A DNA stretch of 64,000 bases from Crocinitomicaceae bacterium (lineage in GTDB: Bacteria > Bacteroidota > Bacteroidia > Flavobacteriales_D > Crocinitomicaceae): assembly GCA_014762645.1 (NCBI GenBank), contig JABURP010000017.1, positions 1 to 64,000 of the forward strand, in the 5' to 3' direction. The notes under the pieces are model-generated. The model was not told where the DNA came from. It was given only the letters and a program-made list of their open reading frames with translations, and ran no database searches. Positions 25,692-33,900 of the stretch are shown piece after piece. The translations under genes were made by a program, and so were the position numbers. Numbering within the stretch: the first letter of the stretch is position 1; every line of letters begins with the position of its first letter.

Positions 25692-26645
25692 ATGTTGAAC
25701 AGACGACACCTTAGAATTAAGGTATTACAGATTTTATACGCCTATTATCAAACCGAGGATAAAGATCCCGTTCAGGTTGAGAAGGAATTGTACAGGTCTA
25801 TTAACAAGATGTATGAATTATACCTGTATTTTCTATTGACCTTTGAAGAACTCGTGCATTTTGCAGAGCAGCAAATTGAAGATAGACAGAAAAAAATTAG
25901 ACCTTCTGAGTCGGATCTGGAACCCAACAGAAAATTTGTAGATAATGCAATCTTCAACTATTTCCAAAAAAATCTGGAATTGCGTAAAAAGTCTGAAGAG
26001 CTGAAAATCAACTGGGGTGGAGCAGTTAAGAACGATTTAATGAGAAAATTATTCGTTCATATAAAAGATTCTGAACTCTACACCGACTACCTAAATACAA
26101 GAGATGCTTCTTTTGAAGATGACAAACACTTTGCTATTTCACTTTTTAAAGCAGAAATAGCCAATTTTGAACTCTTACACGATTTCTTTGAAAGTGAAAG
26201 TATTTACTGGATGGACGATATTGACCTCATTTGTTCTATGGTATTAAAAACCATTAAGTCTATTCAGGAAGGAGAAGACGAAAAAACACCAATTCTCCCA
26301 TTGTATAAAGATGAGGAAGATGAAAAAGAGTTTATTACATCTCTCGTTCGAAAAACACTGGAAAAAGATGAGGAGAACACAAAGACAATTGATGAGTTAA
26401 CGCAAAACTGGGAGTTGGACAGAATTGCCAAGATGGATATAATCTTGTTAAAGATGGCTTTGACTGAGTTAACGGAGTTGCGATCTATTCCTAAAAAAGT
26501 AACTTTGAACGAATATATTGAAATATCAAAATATTACAGTACACCGAAAAGTCAGGTGTTTATTAATGGCATCCTTGATAAAGCGGTGGAACAACTTGGT
26601 AAGGAAGGTAAATTAATAAAAACTGGAAGAGGACTAATAGATTGA
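25692..26645 (+). CDS. nusB: Transcription antitermination factor NusB (long Bacteroidota form)
   Basis: A 317-residue protein; classical NusB has about 140 residues. The opening RRHLRIKVLQILYAYY matches the N-terminal helix of NusB. The C-terminal half contains WELDRIAKMDIILLKMALTEL and LNEYIEISKYYSTPKSQVFINGILDKAV, the conserved NusB core that binds BoxA RNA with NusE. The extra length is a charged helical insertion (about 40-210) found in Bacteroidota NusB proteins. It acts in rRNA transcription antitermination. The gene begins two bases after the ldh stop. Confidence 0.92.
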   Translation: MLNRRHLRIKVLQILYAYYQTEDKDPVQVEKELYRSINKMYELYLYFLLTFEELVHFAEQQIEDRQKKIRPSESDLEPNRKFVDNAIFNYFQKNLELRKKSEELKINWGGAVKNDLMRKLFVHIKDSELYTDYLNTRDASFEDDKHFAISLFKAEIANFELLHDFFESESIYWMDDIDLICSMVLKTIKSIQEGEDEKTPILPLYKDEEDEKEFITSLVRKTLEKDEENTKTIDELTQNWELDRIAKMDIILLKMALTELTELRSIPKKVTLNEYIEISKYYSTPKSQVFINGILDKAVEQLGKEGKLIKTGRGLID

Positions 26646-26649
26646 TAGT

Positions 26650-27078
26650 ATGAAAAAAATGAAATTTTTATTGTTTGTTCCGTTTTTAGGTTTGGCATGT
26701 ACAACGGATGCTGGCGCAGATACGGAACAGAGAAGAACAGACTATGCTGAGTATATTGATGACCCGACGGAAATTTCCTTTGAATCTATGGAATATGATT
26801 TCGGGACGGTTAAGGAAGGAACTCAGGTAAAACATACCTACAAGTTTAAAAATACTGGTGACAAGAGTTTAATTCTGGTCAATGTGAAAGGTTCGTGCGG
26901 TTGTACAGTGCCTGAAGATTGGCCTAGAAACCCTATAGAACCAGGAGGAACAGGAGAAATAAAAGTTGTTTTTGACTCGCATGATCGGGTTGGAAATGTA
27001 AGAAAGAATGTAAGGGTTGAAGCAAATACAAATCCTTCTATGAGCGTACTTACCCTTACAGGTGTTGTAGAAGAATAA
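26650..27078 (+). CDS. DUF1573 domain lipoprotein
   Basis: A 142-residue exported protein with a lipobox-like signal end (PFLGLACTT). The body is a DUF1573 Ig-like (ASH/MSP-type) domain recognised by SMEYDFGTVKEGTQVKHTYKFKNTG, VKGSCGCTVPEDWP and PGGTGEIKVVFDS. The family is widespread in Bacteroidota envelopes; its role is not established. It sits between nusB and yajC in the same operon, spaced 4 and 10 bp from them. Confidence 0.88.
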   Translation: MKKMKFLLFVPFLGLACTTDAGADTEQRRTDYAEYIDDPTEISFESMEYDFGTVKEGTQVKHTYKFKNTGDKSLILVNVKGSCGCTVPEDWPRNPIEPGGTGEIKVVFDSHDRVGNVRKNVRVEANTNPSMSVLTLTGVVEE

Positions 27079-27088
27079 AAACTACTGA

Positions 27089-27415
27089 ATGAATTTATTG
27101 ACAATTTTATTACAAGAGGGCGGCGGTGAACAAGGCGGCGGTCCAATGACTCTTATTATGTGGGGTGCGATTATCGTAATCATGTATTTTTTCATGTTGC
27201 GTCCCCAAATTAAACGAAGTAAAGAAGCGCGTAAGTTTCGTGAAAATCTGGCAAAAGGCGACAAGGTTGTTACCGCAGGTGGTATCCACGGAACGGTTCT
27301 TGAAATCAACGAAAACACCGTTGTAATTTCTACCGAAGGAGCAGGAAAACTGAGAGTTGAAAAGAACTCATTGAACCTGAACCCTGATAACAATTTACAG
27401 GCTCCAAAGCGATAA
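27089..27415 (+). CDS. yajC: Preprotein translocase accessory subunit YajC
   Basis: A 108-residue single-span inner-membrane protein that associates with SecDF. One transmembrane segment (about 20-38, MTLIMWGAIIVIMYFFML) is followed by the family motif RPQIKRSKEARKFRENLAKGDKVVTAGGIHGTV. The first residues (LLQEGGGEQGGG) are a short Gly-rich head common in Bacteroidota YajC. It ends the ldh-nusB operon before a terminator. Confidence 0.95.
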   Translation: MNLLTILLQEGGGEQGGGPMTLIMWGAIIVIMYFFMLRPQIKRSKEARKFRENLAKGDKVVTAGGIHGTVLEINENTVVISTEGAGKLRVEKNSLNLNPDNNLQAPKR

Positions 27416-27426
27416 GCTAACAAATT

Positions 27427-27579
27427 TTAAAAGGTGGCAGTCGGATTATACGGCTGCCCCTTTGCCTTTTTCACAATATTTTTGAGGCTCTCCAGGTATT
27501 GGCCCCACTGGAAATTACAGTGGGCAAAAAAGTCTGTGATTTCTCGCCATAGTTCTGGTGACCAAACCGCAATACACAT
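27427..27579 (-). CDS. Possible small protein or gene remnant (50 residues), doubtful
   Basis: An ATG-started minus-strand frame in the gap between yajC and dnaX. It encodes a Trp-rich peptide beginning CIAVWSPELWREITDFF and continuing with a basic helix-like ESLKNIVKKAKG. It is preceded by GAGG five to eight bases before the ATG region. It overlaps the terminator hairpin of yajC at its 3' end, which argues against a strongly expressed gene. I recognise no family. It could be a remnant of a larger gene, because the frame is open for a further eight codons upstream before a stop. Confidence 0.2.
   Translation of the reverse strand: MCIAVWSPELWREITDFFAHCNFQWGQYLESLKNIVKKAKGQPYNPTATF
27430..27471 (+). 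terminator. Rho-independent terminator after yajC
   Basis: An 8-bp stem (27436-27443 with 27451-27458, one G-T pair) is extended past a single bulged T by five more pairs to 27430/27463. A GCC and five T follow. It ends the ldh operon. Confidence 0.75.
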
Positions 27580-27662
27580 TTGCCTCTTACGTTCTCTAGT
27601 TCAAATGTGATATTGGTTATTACTCATTCAGGATCAGCTTCCAGACACAATTATTGAATCGC

Positions 27663-28298
27663 TTAAAACTCAATATCCAGATTAAAGAGTTTTCGAAATT
27701 TATGGAGGGATGAGTTTTCCTCTGCCAGTTTTTCGAAGGTAGATTTACTGTCCAAAATACTGACAGTTTCTGTCTCTTCCATAACATACTTCAGGCTGAT
27801 CTTTGTATTTTTCAGATTCTGCCTCAGATAACGTAGAAGCTTTGCTTTTTCAGCATCCAGTTCGTTTGATTGAACAGAATTTTTAATCTTCAAGGTGATG
27901 ATGTGATTCGAATCAACCTTCATGTCTGAATTCATCAGAGTAGAGAAAAGGCTGTCCCTCTTTTCATGTTTGAGTTGATACGCATATTTTTTCCACAGAG
28001 CTTCTAAATCGGCTACCTCATAGGTTTCATTCTGCTCTGCAAGTTGTTCTTCATTGTCCTGTTGTTTTCGGACACGTGGGTTTAAAGTAGATTTTATGCC
28101 AATATTATTGCTCGACAATTTACCTACAGGTTGGGACGCCGTTTTGCGTTCTGGCTGAACCATTACTACAGATTCCTTTTTATCAGCAATTACATGTGTT
28201 TTTTCTTTTGCTTCGGAAGAAGTGACCAACTCTCTTGGCTCATGTTGCCCTGCATAAGGCAAAATTTCTATTTCGAGATAACTTAAGATACCGCCTCC
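27663..28298 (-). CDS. dnaX: dnaX tau-specific C-terminal extension, reached by -1 frameshift
   Basis: A 211-codon extension in the -1 frame relative to the upstream dnaX frame. It is open without a stop from the slip site at 28298 to 27663. It begins GGGILSYLEIEILPYAG, passes through a low-complexity charged linker (about 25-115), and ends in a compact domain with EALWKKYAYQLKHEKRDSL and LRQNLKNTKISLKYV. That domain resembles the C-terminal domain of Bacteroidota DnaX. Joined to the first 369 codons it gives a 580-residue tau-like protein. There is no ATG of its own; a TTG at 28262 is the only near start. It is therefore best read as part of dnaX rather than as a separate gene. Confidence 0.8.
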   Translation of the reverse strand, partial: GGGILSYLEIEILPYAGQHEPRELVTSSEAKEKTHVIADKKESVVMVQPERKTASQPVGKLSSNNIGIKSTLNPRVRKQQDNEEQLAEQNETYEVADLEALWKKYAYQLKHEKRDSLFSTLMNSDMKVDSNHIITLKIKNSVQSNELDAEKAKLLRYLRQNLKNTKISLKYVMEETETVSILDSKSTFEKLAEENSSLHKFRKLFNLDIEF

Positions 28299-29404
28299 TT
28301 TTTTTGAAGAGTACTAACAATACTACAGAACTTCATCAGTCCTACCTCTACGTGCAGACGTTTATTTTTACTTGCTTTATATTGCCCTTCAAGCGCTCTT
28401 AAAAGGTCAAGAGCAGTAAGTAAAAAACTTTGAGGTGCCTTTTCAGCTTGAGAAACATACGTTTCTTTTAAGTCTTCCGGAACATCTAAAATCTGAAGAG
28501 TTCTGGGGTCCTTGCAAACCAATAGGTTTCTCAAATGCTCTGCTAAACCAAGAATAAATTGGCTACCATCAAATCCATTCGAAAGGATCTCATCATAAAT
28601 GAGAAGGTTGTCGGGAATATTGCCCTCAAGGGCATGGTCAGTAACTTTGAAGTAATAATCGTAATCCAAAACATTCAGGTTTTGGAGTACGGATTCGTAG
28701 GTAATGTTATTGTTACTAAACGAGACGATTTGATCAAAAATTGAGAGGGCATCTCTCAGGGCACCATCTGCCTTTTGTGCTATAATGTGTAGTGCCTTGT
28801 CATCTGCATCAATTCCTTCTTTTTCGGCAATCCCCTTAAGGTGATCTACAATATCCTGAATTTGTATCCGGTGAAAATCAAATATCTGGCACCTGGATAA
28901 GATGGTTGGAAGAATTTTGTGCTTCTCCGTTGTGGCAAGAATGAAAATCGCGTGTTTGGGTGGTTCTTCCAGTGTCTTCAGAAAAGCATTAAAAGCTGAA
29001 GAAGACAACATGTGCACCTCGTCTATGATAAAGATCTTGTATTTTCCTACCTGGGGCGCAATTCTAACCTGATCAATCAGGTTACGAATATCATCTACAG
29101 AGTTATTTGATGCGGCATCCAACTCAAGAATATTAAAGGAGTGTCCTTCATTAAATGATTTGCAGGACTCGCACTCATTGCAAGGTTCAATATCTTCTTT
29201 GAGATCAAAACAGTTGAGTGTTTTCGCCAGAATTCTGGCTGTAGTGGTTTTTCCTACTCCTCTTGAACCAAAAAATAGAAAGGCCTGTGCCAGATGATCA
29301 TTTTTAATGGCATTTTTTAAGGTAGTAGTAATCGCAGATTGACCTACGACAGAATCAAAGGTTTGTGGGCGATACTTTCGTGCCGATACTACAAATTCAC
29401 TCAT
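28283..29404 (-). CDS. dnaX: DNA polymerase III subunit gamma (short form of DnaX)
   Basis: A 373-residue clamp-loader ATPase in the zero frame. It has ARKYRPQTFDSVVGQ at the start, Walker A FGSRGVGKTTTARILA, a zinc-binding cluster (Cys residues in LNCFDLKEDIEPCNECESC), Walker B KIFIIDEVHML, and the sensor 1 region ILATTEKHKILPTILSRCQIFDF. A domain III follows up to STLQKKEAVS. The frame closes just after an A AAA AAG heptamer at 28298-28304, while the -1 frame stays open for the tau extension. This short product would keep the ATPase and pentamer-forming domains but lack the polymerase- and helicase-binding part. Confidence 0.93.
   Translation of the reverse strand: MSEFVVSARKYRPQTFDSVVGQSAITTTLKNAIKNDHLAQAFLFFGSRGVGKTTTARILAKTLNCFDLKEDIEPCNECESCKSFNEGHSFNILELDAASNNSVDDIRNLIDQVRIAPQVGKYKIFIIDEVHMLSSSAFNAFLKTLEEPPKHAIFILATTEKHKILPTILSRCQIFDFHRIQIQDIVDHLKGIAEKEGIDADDKALHIIAQKADGALRDALSIFDQIVSFSNNNITYESVLQNLNVLDYDYYFKVTDHALEGNIPDNLLIYDEILSNGFDGSQFILGLAEHLRNLLVCKDPRTLQILDVPEDLKETYVSQAEKAPQSFLLTALDLLRALEGQYKASKNKRLHVEVGLMKFCSIVSTLQKKEAVS
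28298..28304 (-). promoter_or_regulatory. dnaX: Programmed -1 ribosomal frameshift slip site in dnaX
   Basis: On the minus strand the zero-frame codons are CAA AAA AAG GAG, giving the heptamer A AAA AAG in the exact X XXY YYZ phase used by Escherichia coli dnaX. A -1 slip enters the open tau frame. A GGAGG block follows directly, but I see no strong hairpin immediately downstream. The run of seven A could also allow transcriptional slippage. Confidence 0.75.
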
Positions 29405-29568
29405 AAGAAAAATTGATGAACAAATATACCAAATTAAGTAGCGAAAAGGGGGCTCAAAAGGCTATAGTTATTAACATTTTCAATGCAAAAAACACGATTA
29501 AATTGAATCGTTAAATTTGTATCCCTGTGATTTCATAAATATCGATTAAAAAGCTTCTTCCTGAAATC

Positions 29569-29598
29569 TTTGTTTTTCACAATAAATACGTATCTTTG
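29569..29598 (+). promoter_or_regulatory. Promoter of the rpsF-rpsR-rplI operon
   Basis: TTTG at 29569-29572 and TATCTTTG at 29591-29598, spaced 18 bases, match the Bacteroidota -33/-7 promoter consensus closely. The expected leader of about 52 bases (29605-29656) contains a GCAC/GTGC inverted repeat followed by CCGAAGC. That may be a form of the S6:S18-binding leader found before rpsF in many bacteria, but I cannot confirm it. Confidence 0.7.
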
Positions 29599-29656
29599 CA
29601 CCCGCGTCAGCTGAAGCACGGTGCCGAAGCAGGCCTTAATTAAAAATAATTTTAGT

Positions 29657-30022
29657 ATGAATAGGTACGAAACTGTTTTCATTTTAACTCCCGTTTTGTC
29701 TGAAGAACAGGCAAAGGAAGCAGTAAAAGAGTACGAGAATTATATCACCAAAAATGGTGGTAAGATTAAGCACAACGAATTCTGGGGCTTGAAAAAGCTT
29801 GCTTATCAGATCCAGAAAAAATCTACAGGCTTTTATAATCTCGTGGAGTTTGAAAATGAAGGTGAATTAATTAAAAAACTGGAAATTGAATTCAAAAGGG
29901 ATGAACGCATCATGCGTTTCCTAACGGTGAAGATGGATAAACATCACATTGCTTTTGCCGAAAAAACAAGGAATTCAAAATCAAATGTTAAAACTCCAGA
30001 GGAGACGAAAACAGAAGCTTAG
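29657..30022 (+). CDS. rpsF: 30S ribosomal protein S6
   Basis: A 121-residue S6, which pairs with S18 on the 30S platform. It starts NRYETVFILTPVLSEEQ, the universal S6 opening. WGLKKLAYQIQKKSTGFYNLVEFE is the conserved core, and a charged C-terminal tail (KSNVKTPEETKTEA) is typical. The ATG at 29657 is chosen over an upstream TTG because homology begins here. It is the first gene of the S6-S18-L9 operon. Confidence 0.97.
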   Translation: MNRYETVFILTPVLSEEQAKEAVKEYENYITKNGGKIKHNEFWGLKKLAYQIQKKSTGFYNLVEFENEGELIKKLEIEFKRDERIMRFLTVKMDKHHIAFAEKTRNSKSNVKTPEETKTEA

Positions 30023-30046
30023 TGTTTAATCCGAAAATAGTATAAA

Positions 30047-30310
30047 ATGGCACAATCAGATATAAGATACTTAACGCCGATCAATATTGAGATCAAAAAA
30101 GACAAGTATTGTCGGTTCAAAAAAAGTGGAATCAAATATGTGGATTACAAAAATCCCGATTTCCTTTTGAAGTTCATCAATGAACAAGGTAAGATTCTTC
30201 CTCGTCGTGTGACTGGAACATCTCAGAAGTATCAGAAAAAAGTCAACAAAGCGGTAAAAAGAGCAAGACACCTTGCTATTCTTCCGTATGTAGCTGACTT
30301 ATTGAAGTAA
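30047..30310 (+). CDS. rpsR: 30S ribosomal protein S18
   Basis: An 87-residue S18 with the family core [36 protein letters not shown]-type sequence and a basic C-terminus [17 protein letters not shown]. It forms a heterodimer with S6, encoded 24 bp upstream. Confidence 0.97.
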   Translation: MAQSDIRYLTPINIEIKKDKYCRFKKSGIKYVDYKNPDFLLKFINEQGKILPRRVTGTSQKYQKKVNKAVKRARHLAILPYVADLLK

Positions 30311-30337
30311 TTGTTAAATGAAATTAATCCATATATC

Positions 30338-30784
30338 ATGGAAGTTATATTAAAGAAAAACGTTGATAAGTTGGGATACGAAGGTGAGATCGTTACCGTA
30401 AAACCAGGATATGGAAGAAACTTCCTTATTCCACAAGGGTATGCAGTTCTTGCTACTGCAACGGCTAAAAAAGCCCACACCGAGGTGATGAGACAAAAAT
30501 CCCACAAAGAAAATCAAATCAAAGAAGAAGCTGAAACTATTGCTTCTAAACTGGATGGACTAACCGTTACTGTGAAAGCGAAAGTTGGTGAGAATGAAAA
30601 GATCTTCGGATCAATCACAACGATTGCACTTTCAGACGCATTGAAAGCAGAAGGAATTGAAGTGGATAGAAAATCGCTTAAAATTCACACAGAACCGGTA
30701 AAAGAATTAGGTACGTATGACGCAACAGCAAACTTGCACAAAGAAGTGTCGCAAGACTTTAAATTTGAGGTTGTAGCAGAGTAA
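30338..30784 (+). CDS. rplI: 50S ribosomal protein L9
   Basis: A 148-residue L9. The N-terminal domain reads EVILKKNVDKLGYEGEIVTVKPGYGRNFLIP, a charged connecting helix (about 45-75) follows, and the C-terminal domain contains KIFGSITTIALSDAL. The ATG at 30338 is preferred to an upstream TTG. It is last in the operon, with a strong terminator 23 bp later. Confidence 0.97.
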   Translation: MEVILKKNVDKLGYEGEIVTVKPGYGRNFLIPQGYAVLATATAKKAHTEVMRQKSHKENQIKEEAETIASKLDGLTVTVKAKVGENEKIFGSITTIALSDALKAEGIEVDRKSLKIHTEPVKELGTYDATANLHKEVSQDFKFEVVAE

Positions 30785-30806
30785 CTTAAGACCAAATTTT
30801 ATTATT

Positions 30807-30843
30807 AAACCCTGATAAGCAATGCTTCATCAGGGTTTTTTTT
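30807..30843 (+). terminator. Rho-independent terminator after rplI
   Basis: A ten-base arm AAACCCTGAT pairs with ATCAGGGTTT. An inner AAGC/GCTT extension, one bulged C and an AAT loop complete the stem, and a run of eight T follows. Confidence 0.92.
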
Positions 30844-30912
30844 GGCCTTTGTCTAAAGGTCGTCGCTCGTGCTACCTATTTTGTTAACTTTAGTAGCATT
30901 CAAAATTCAAAC

Positions 30913-33900
30913 TTGAAAGTAACGAAATCACATCATCTTAAATCATTTCTGATCATTGCTTTATTCCTCGGGATAGTAATTTCCCCTTTTGATTGTCATG
31001 GACAAAACCGCAATGAACAAAAGGTCGATTCTCTGATTACTATTCTCATTACATTGGATAAATCTGAGAAGAAAGCTGATGTACTGAATGAAATTGCTCG
31101 TCTGACGCTCAAAGATGATTTCGAAAAAGCATTGAATTACGCACAGCGTTCACTGGCTATTGCGGAAGAACTGGACTATAAAACCGGAATACTTCGCGCA
31201 TCATCTACACTTGGAAATATCTATACCAATTATTACCTGGATTACTTCGAGGGCAAGCAGCACTTGTCAGTAGCACTGGAGATTGCAGAAGGTCTTGACG
31301 CAGGTCCATTACAAATGAGCGTGTTTCAGGATTATGGCTACCTGATGCACATGATGGGAAACTGCAATTACAGCATTAACTATTATCGAAAAGCTATTAA
31401 AATTGCTGAAGAATTTAAAAACTATGACAAGTTAGCTGAACTGTATGCTTATGTTGCAGATGTTTACCTTGATTGTGGTGATAAAAAAAATGCAGTTGAT
31501 CATTACTCGTTAACCTATGCCCTGTTCAATTCCAAAAAGATTCGGGAAATTCATCCTCAAGTTTATCTTTCATCTGCGAAATATCTTAGAATAAAAGGGG
31601 ATCATAAAGAGGCAAAGGAAATTTATAAGGATGCGATTTTAACCTTTAAAACGAATAAACTTCCACGGTTTGAATCATTTGCTTATTCACAATTGGCTCA
31701 AACAGAGCTTATTTCAGGTGATTATTACTCTGCAAAAAATAGTGTGAATACAGGCCTTGAAATCGCAAATAAAAATTATCTCATCCGTGAAAAACTGGCG
31801 AATTATGAAGTTCAGGTAAGTATATATGACTCTATTGGAGATTACAAAAAAACGTATATATCCCTCATAAAATATACAAAGCTGAAGGACTCCTTAAGCA
31901 CAGCTCAGTTCAGAGAACAAAACCGAAAATTTCAGACGAATTATGAGGAGATGCTGAATAAGAACAAGTTTGAGAAACTGAAGGAACAGCAATTGAACCA
32001 TCAGCTCGAACTAGAAAATCAGCGGCTGAACAGAAATATTATTATTGGCATTCTATGCTTTGTGACAATTCTGGTCATCCTGATGATTCTGAGGTTGCGC
32101 TACATTCGTAAAAAAGAGCGTGAAATGAAGGTGCTCACGCTCGCTACATCCCATACCACGAACTCCATTATTTTATTTGATAAGAATATCTGTGTAGAAT
32201 GGGTGAATAGAGGATTTGAACGCTTAACCGGTTTAGCACTGGAAGAAGTTAAAGGCAAATATTTTCTTGAGTTTTATAATGGTCCGGAGTTAGGTACATC
32301 TAAAATAGAAGAGTTTAAAAATAACTTTCTATCGGGAAAAGCCTTTACAATGGAAATGACCAGCTATCATCATGAAACGGATGAAGATTTCCGTATTTCC
32401 ATTTCTGTAACACCATTGTATGAAGGTGAATTTTTGAAAGGTTATGTTAGTGTTGCGACTGATATTACTGCGCTCCATAATGCTCAGGTAGAACTACAGA
32501 AAGTACATGATGAGACGATACTTCTGAACGAAATTGGCCGACAAATCACATCCACCTTATCCGTTTCAGAAATCATTGAGAAGGTCTATGAAAACGTTAA
32601 TAAGTTGATGGATGCCCAAAATCTTGGGATTGGGATTTATGTGGAAGATAAAAATGAAATATTCTTTCCAGAGCCTATAGAAAAAGGGAATAAATTAAAA
32701 TCATTTTCATATTCTGTTGATAAGAGTGATCGCCTGGCCATTCAATGTTTCCGTGATAATAAAGAGATACGCGTTGGAAGTATTGAAGAGATTGAAATGC
32801 TCACGGGTGTGGTTCCGTCACCATTAGAAGGTGACCAGCCAGAGTCTGTAATCTACGTGCCTCTAATTTCTAAATGGAAGACCATGGGAGTTATCTCTGT
32901 TCAGTCATTTTCGAAAACCGCTTATGGTGTAAAGGAGATGGACATGGTGCGTACACTGGCCACTTATGTGGCAATTGCAATGGAAAATGCCGGCTTGTAT
33001 GAGAACATGGAGGAGATAGTAGAAGAGAGAACAAAGGAAGTGATTAAGCAAAAAGAACAGCTGGAAACCAACTTTGCCAATATTAAATTACTCAGTGAAA
33101 TAGGCGTGGAGATTGCTTCTAGCCTTAATTTTGAAGATGTATTTGAAACTTTATATGAAGCGGTAGCCAAAATGATGGATGCCGAGATCTTCGGCGTACG
33201 CTTGTATCATGAAGATAAAAACGAAATTGAATATAAATACGAGATTGAAAGTGGCAAACGAGATCCGGTGATTTCGGTTTCCATGGATGACAAGGCTAAT
33301 TATTCGGTCTGGTGTGTTGAACACAGAAAGGAGATTCTGATTAGCGACAATCTCAAAGAGTACAATAAGTACATCAATGATTTAGTTGTTCCGTCGGGTG
33401 GTATGCCTTCTTCACTTATTTTTTATCCTATGATCGCTGAAGGCCGCGTATTCGGTGTTATTACGGTTCAAAGTTTCAAGAAAAACGCGTATACGCCTTA
33501 TCACGTGGCAATGGTAAAAACGCTTTCAGCCTATACAGCAGAGGCACTCAGTAATGCCGAAATGATTGATACGCTAGAGCATAAGGTTCAGGAAAGAACC
33601 AAAGAATTAGCGCAGAAAAACAAGGATATACTGGCCAGTATTAACTATGCCAAACGAATTCAACGCGGTATTTTACCTACAGACTCCTTTATGAGTTCTT
33701 TGCTACCAGAGAGTTTCGTGCTTTATCGACCAAGAGATATTATTTCAGGGGACTTTTACTGGGTAGAACGTAGTCAGGGGAAAGTGTTCTTTGCTGTAGT
33801 GGATTGTACAGGTCATGGTGTACCGGGAGCCTTGATGAGTATTATTGGTAAGAACATCCTGGACCAGGCGGTAAATGAAAAAGATATAGACGATCCTTCA

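Noticed and set aside
27663-28262. A separate 199-residue gene downstream of dnaX
   Set aside because: It has only a TTG start, lies in the -1 frame that is open from the A AAA AAG site, and encodes the expected C-terminal part of DnaX, so it is treated as the tau extension.
27663-29404. dnaX as a frameshifted pseudogene
   Set aside because: dnaX is essential, both parts look intact, and the frame change coincides with an in-phase slip heptamer. A sequencing error cannot be excluded from the sequence alone.
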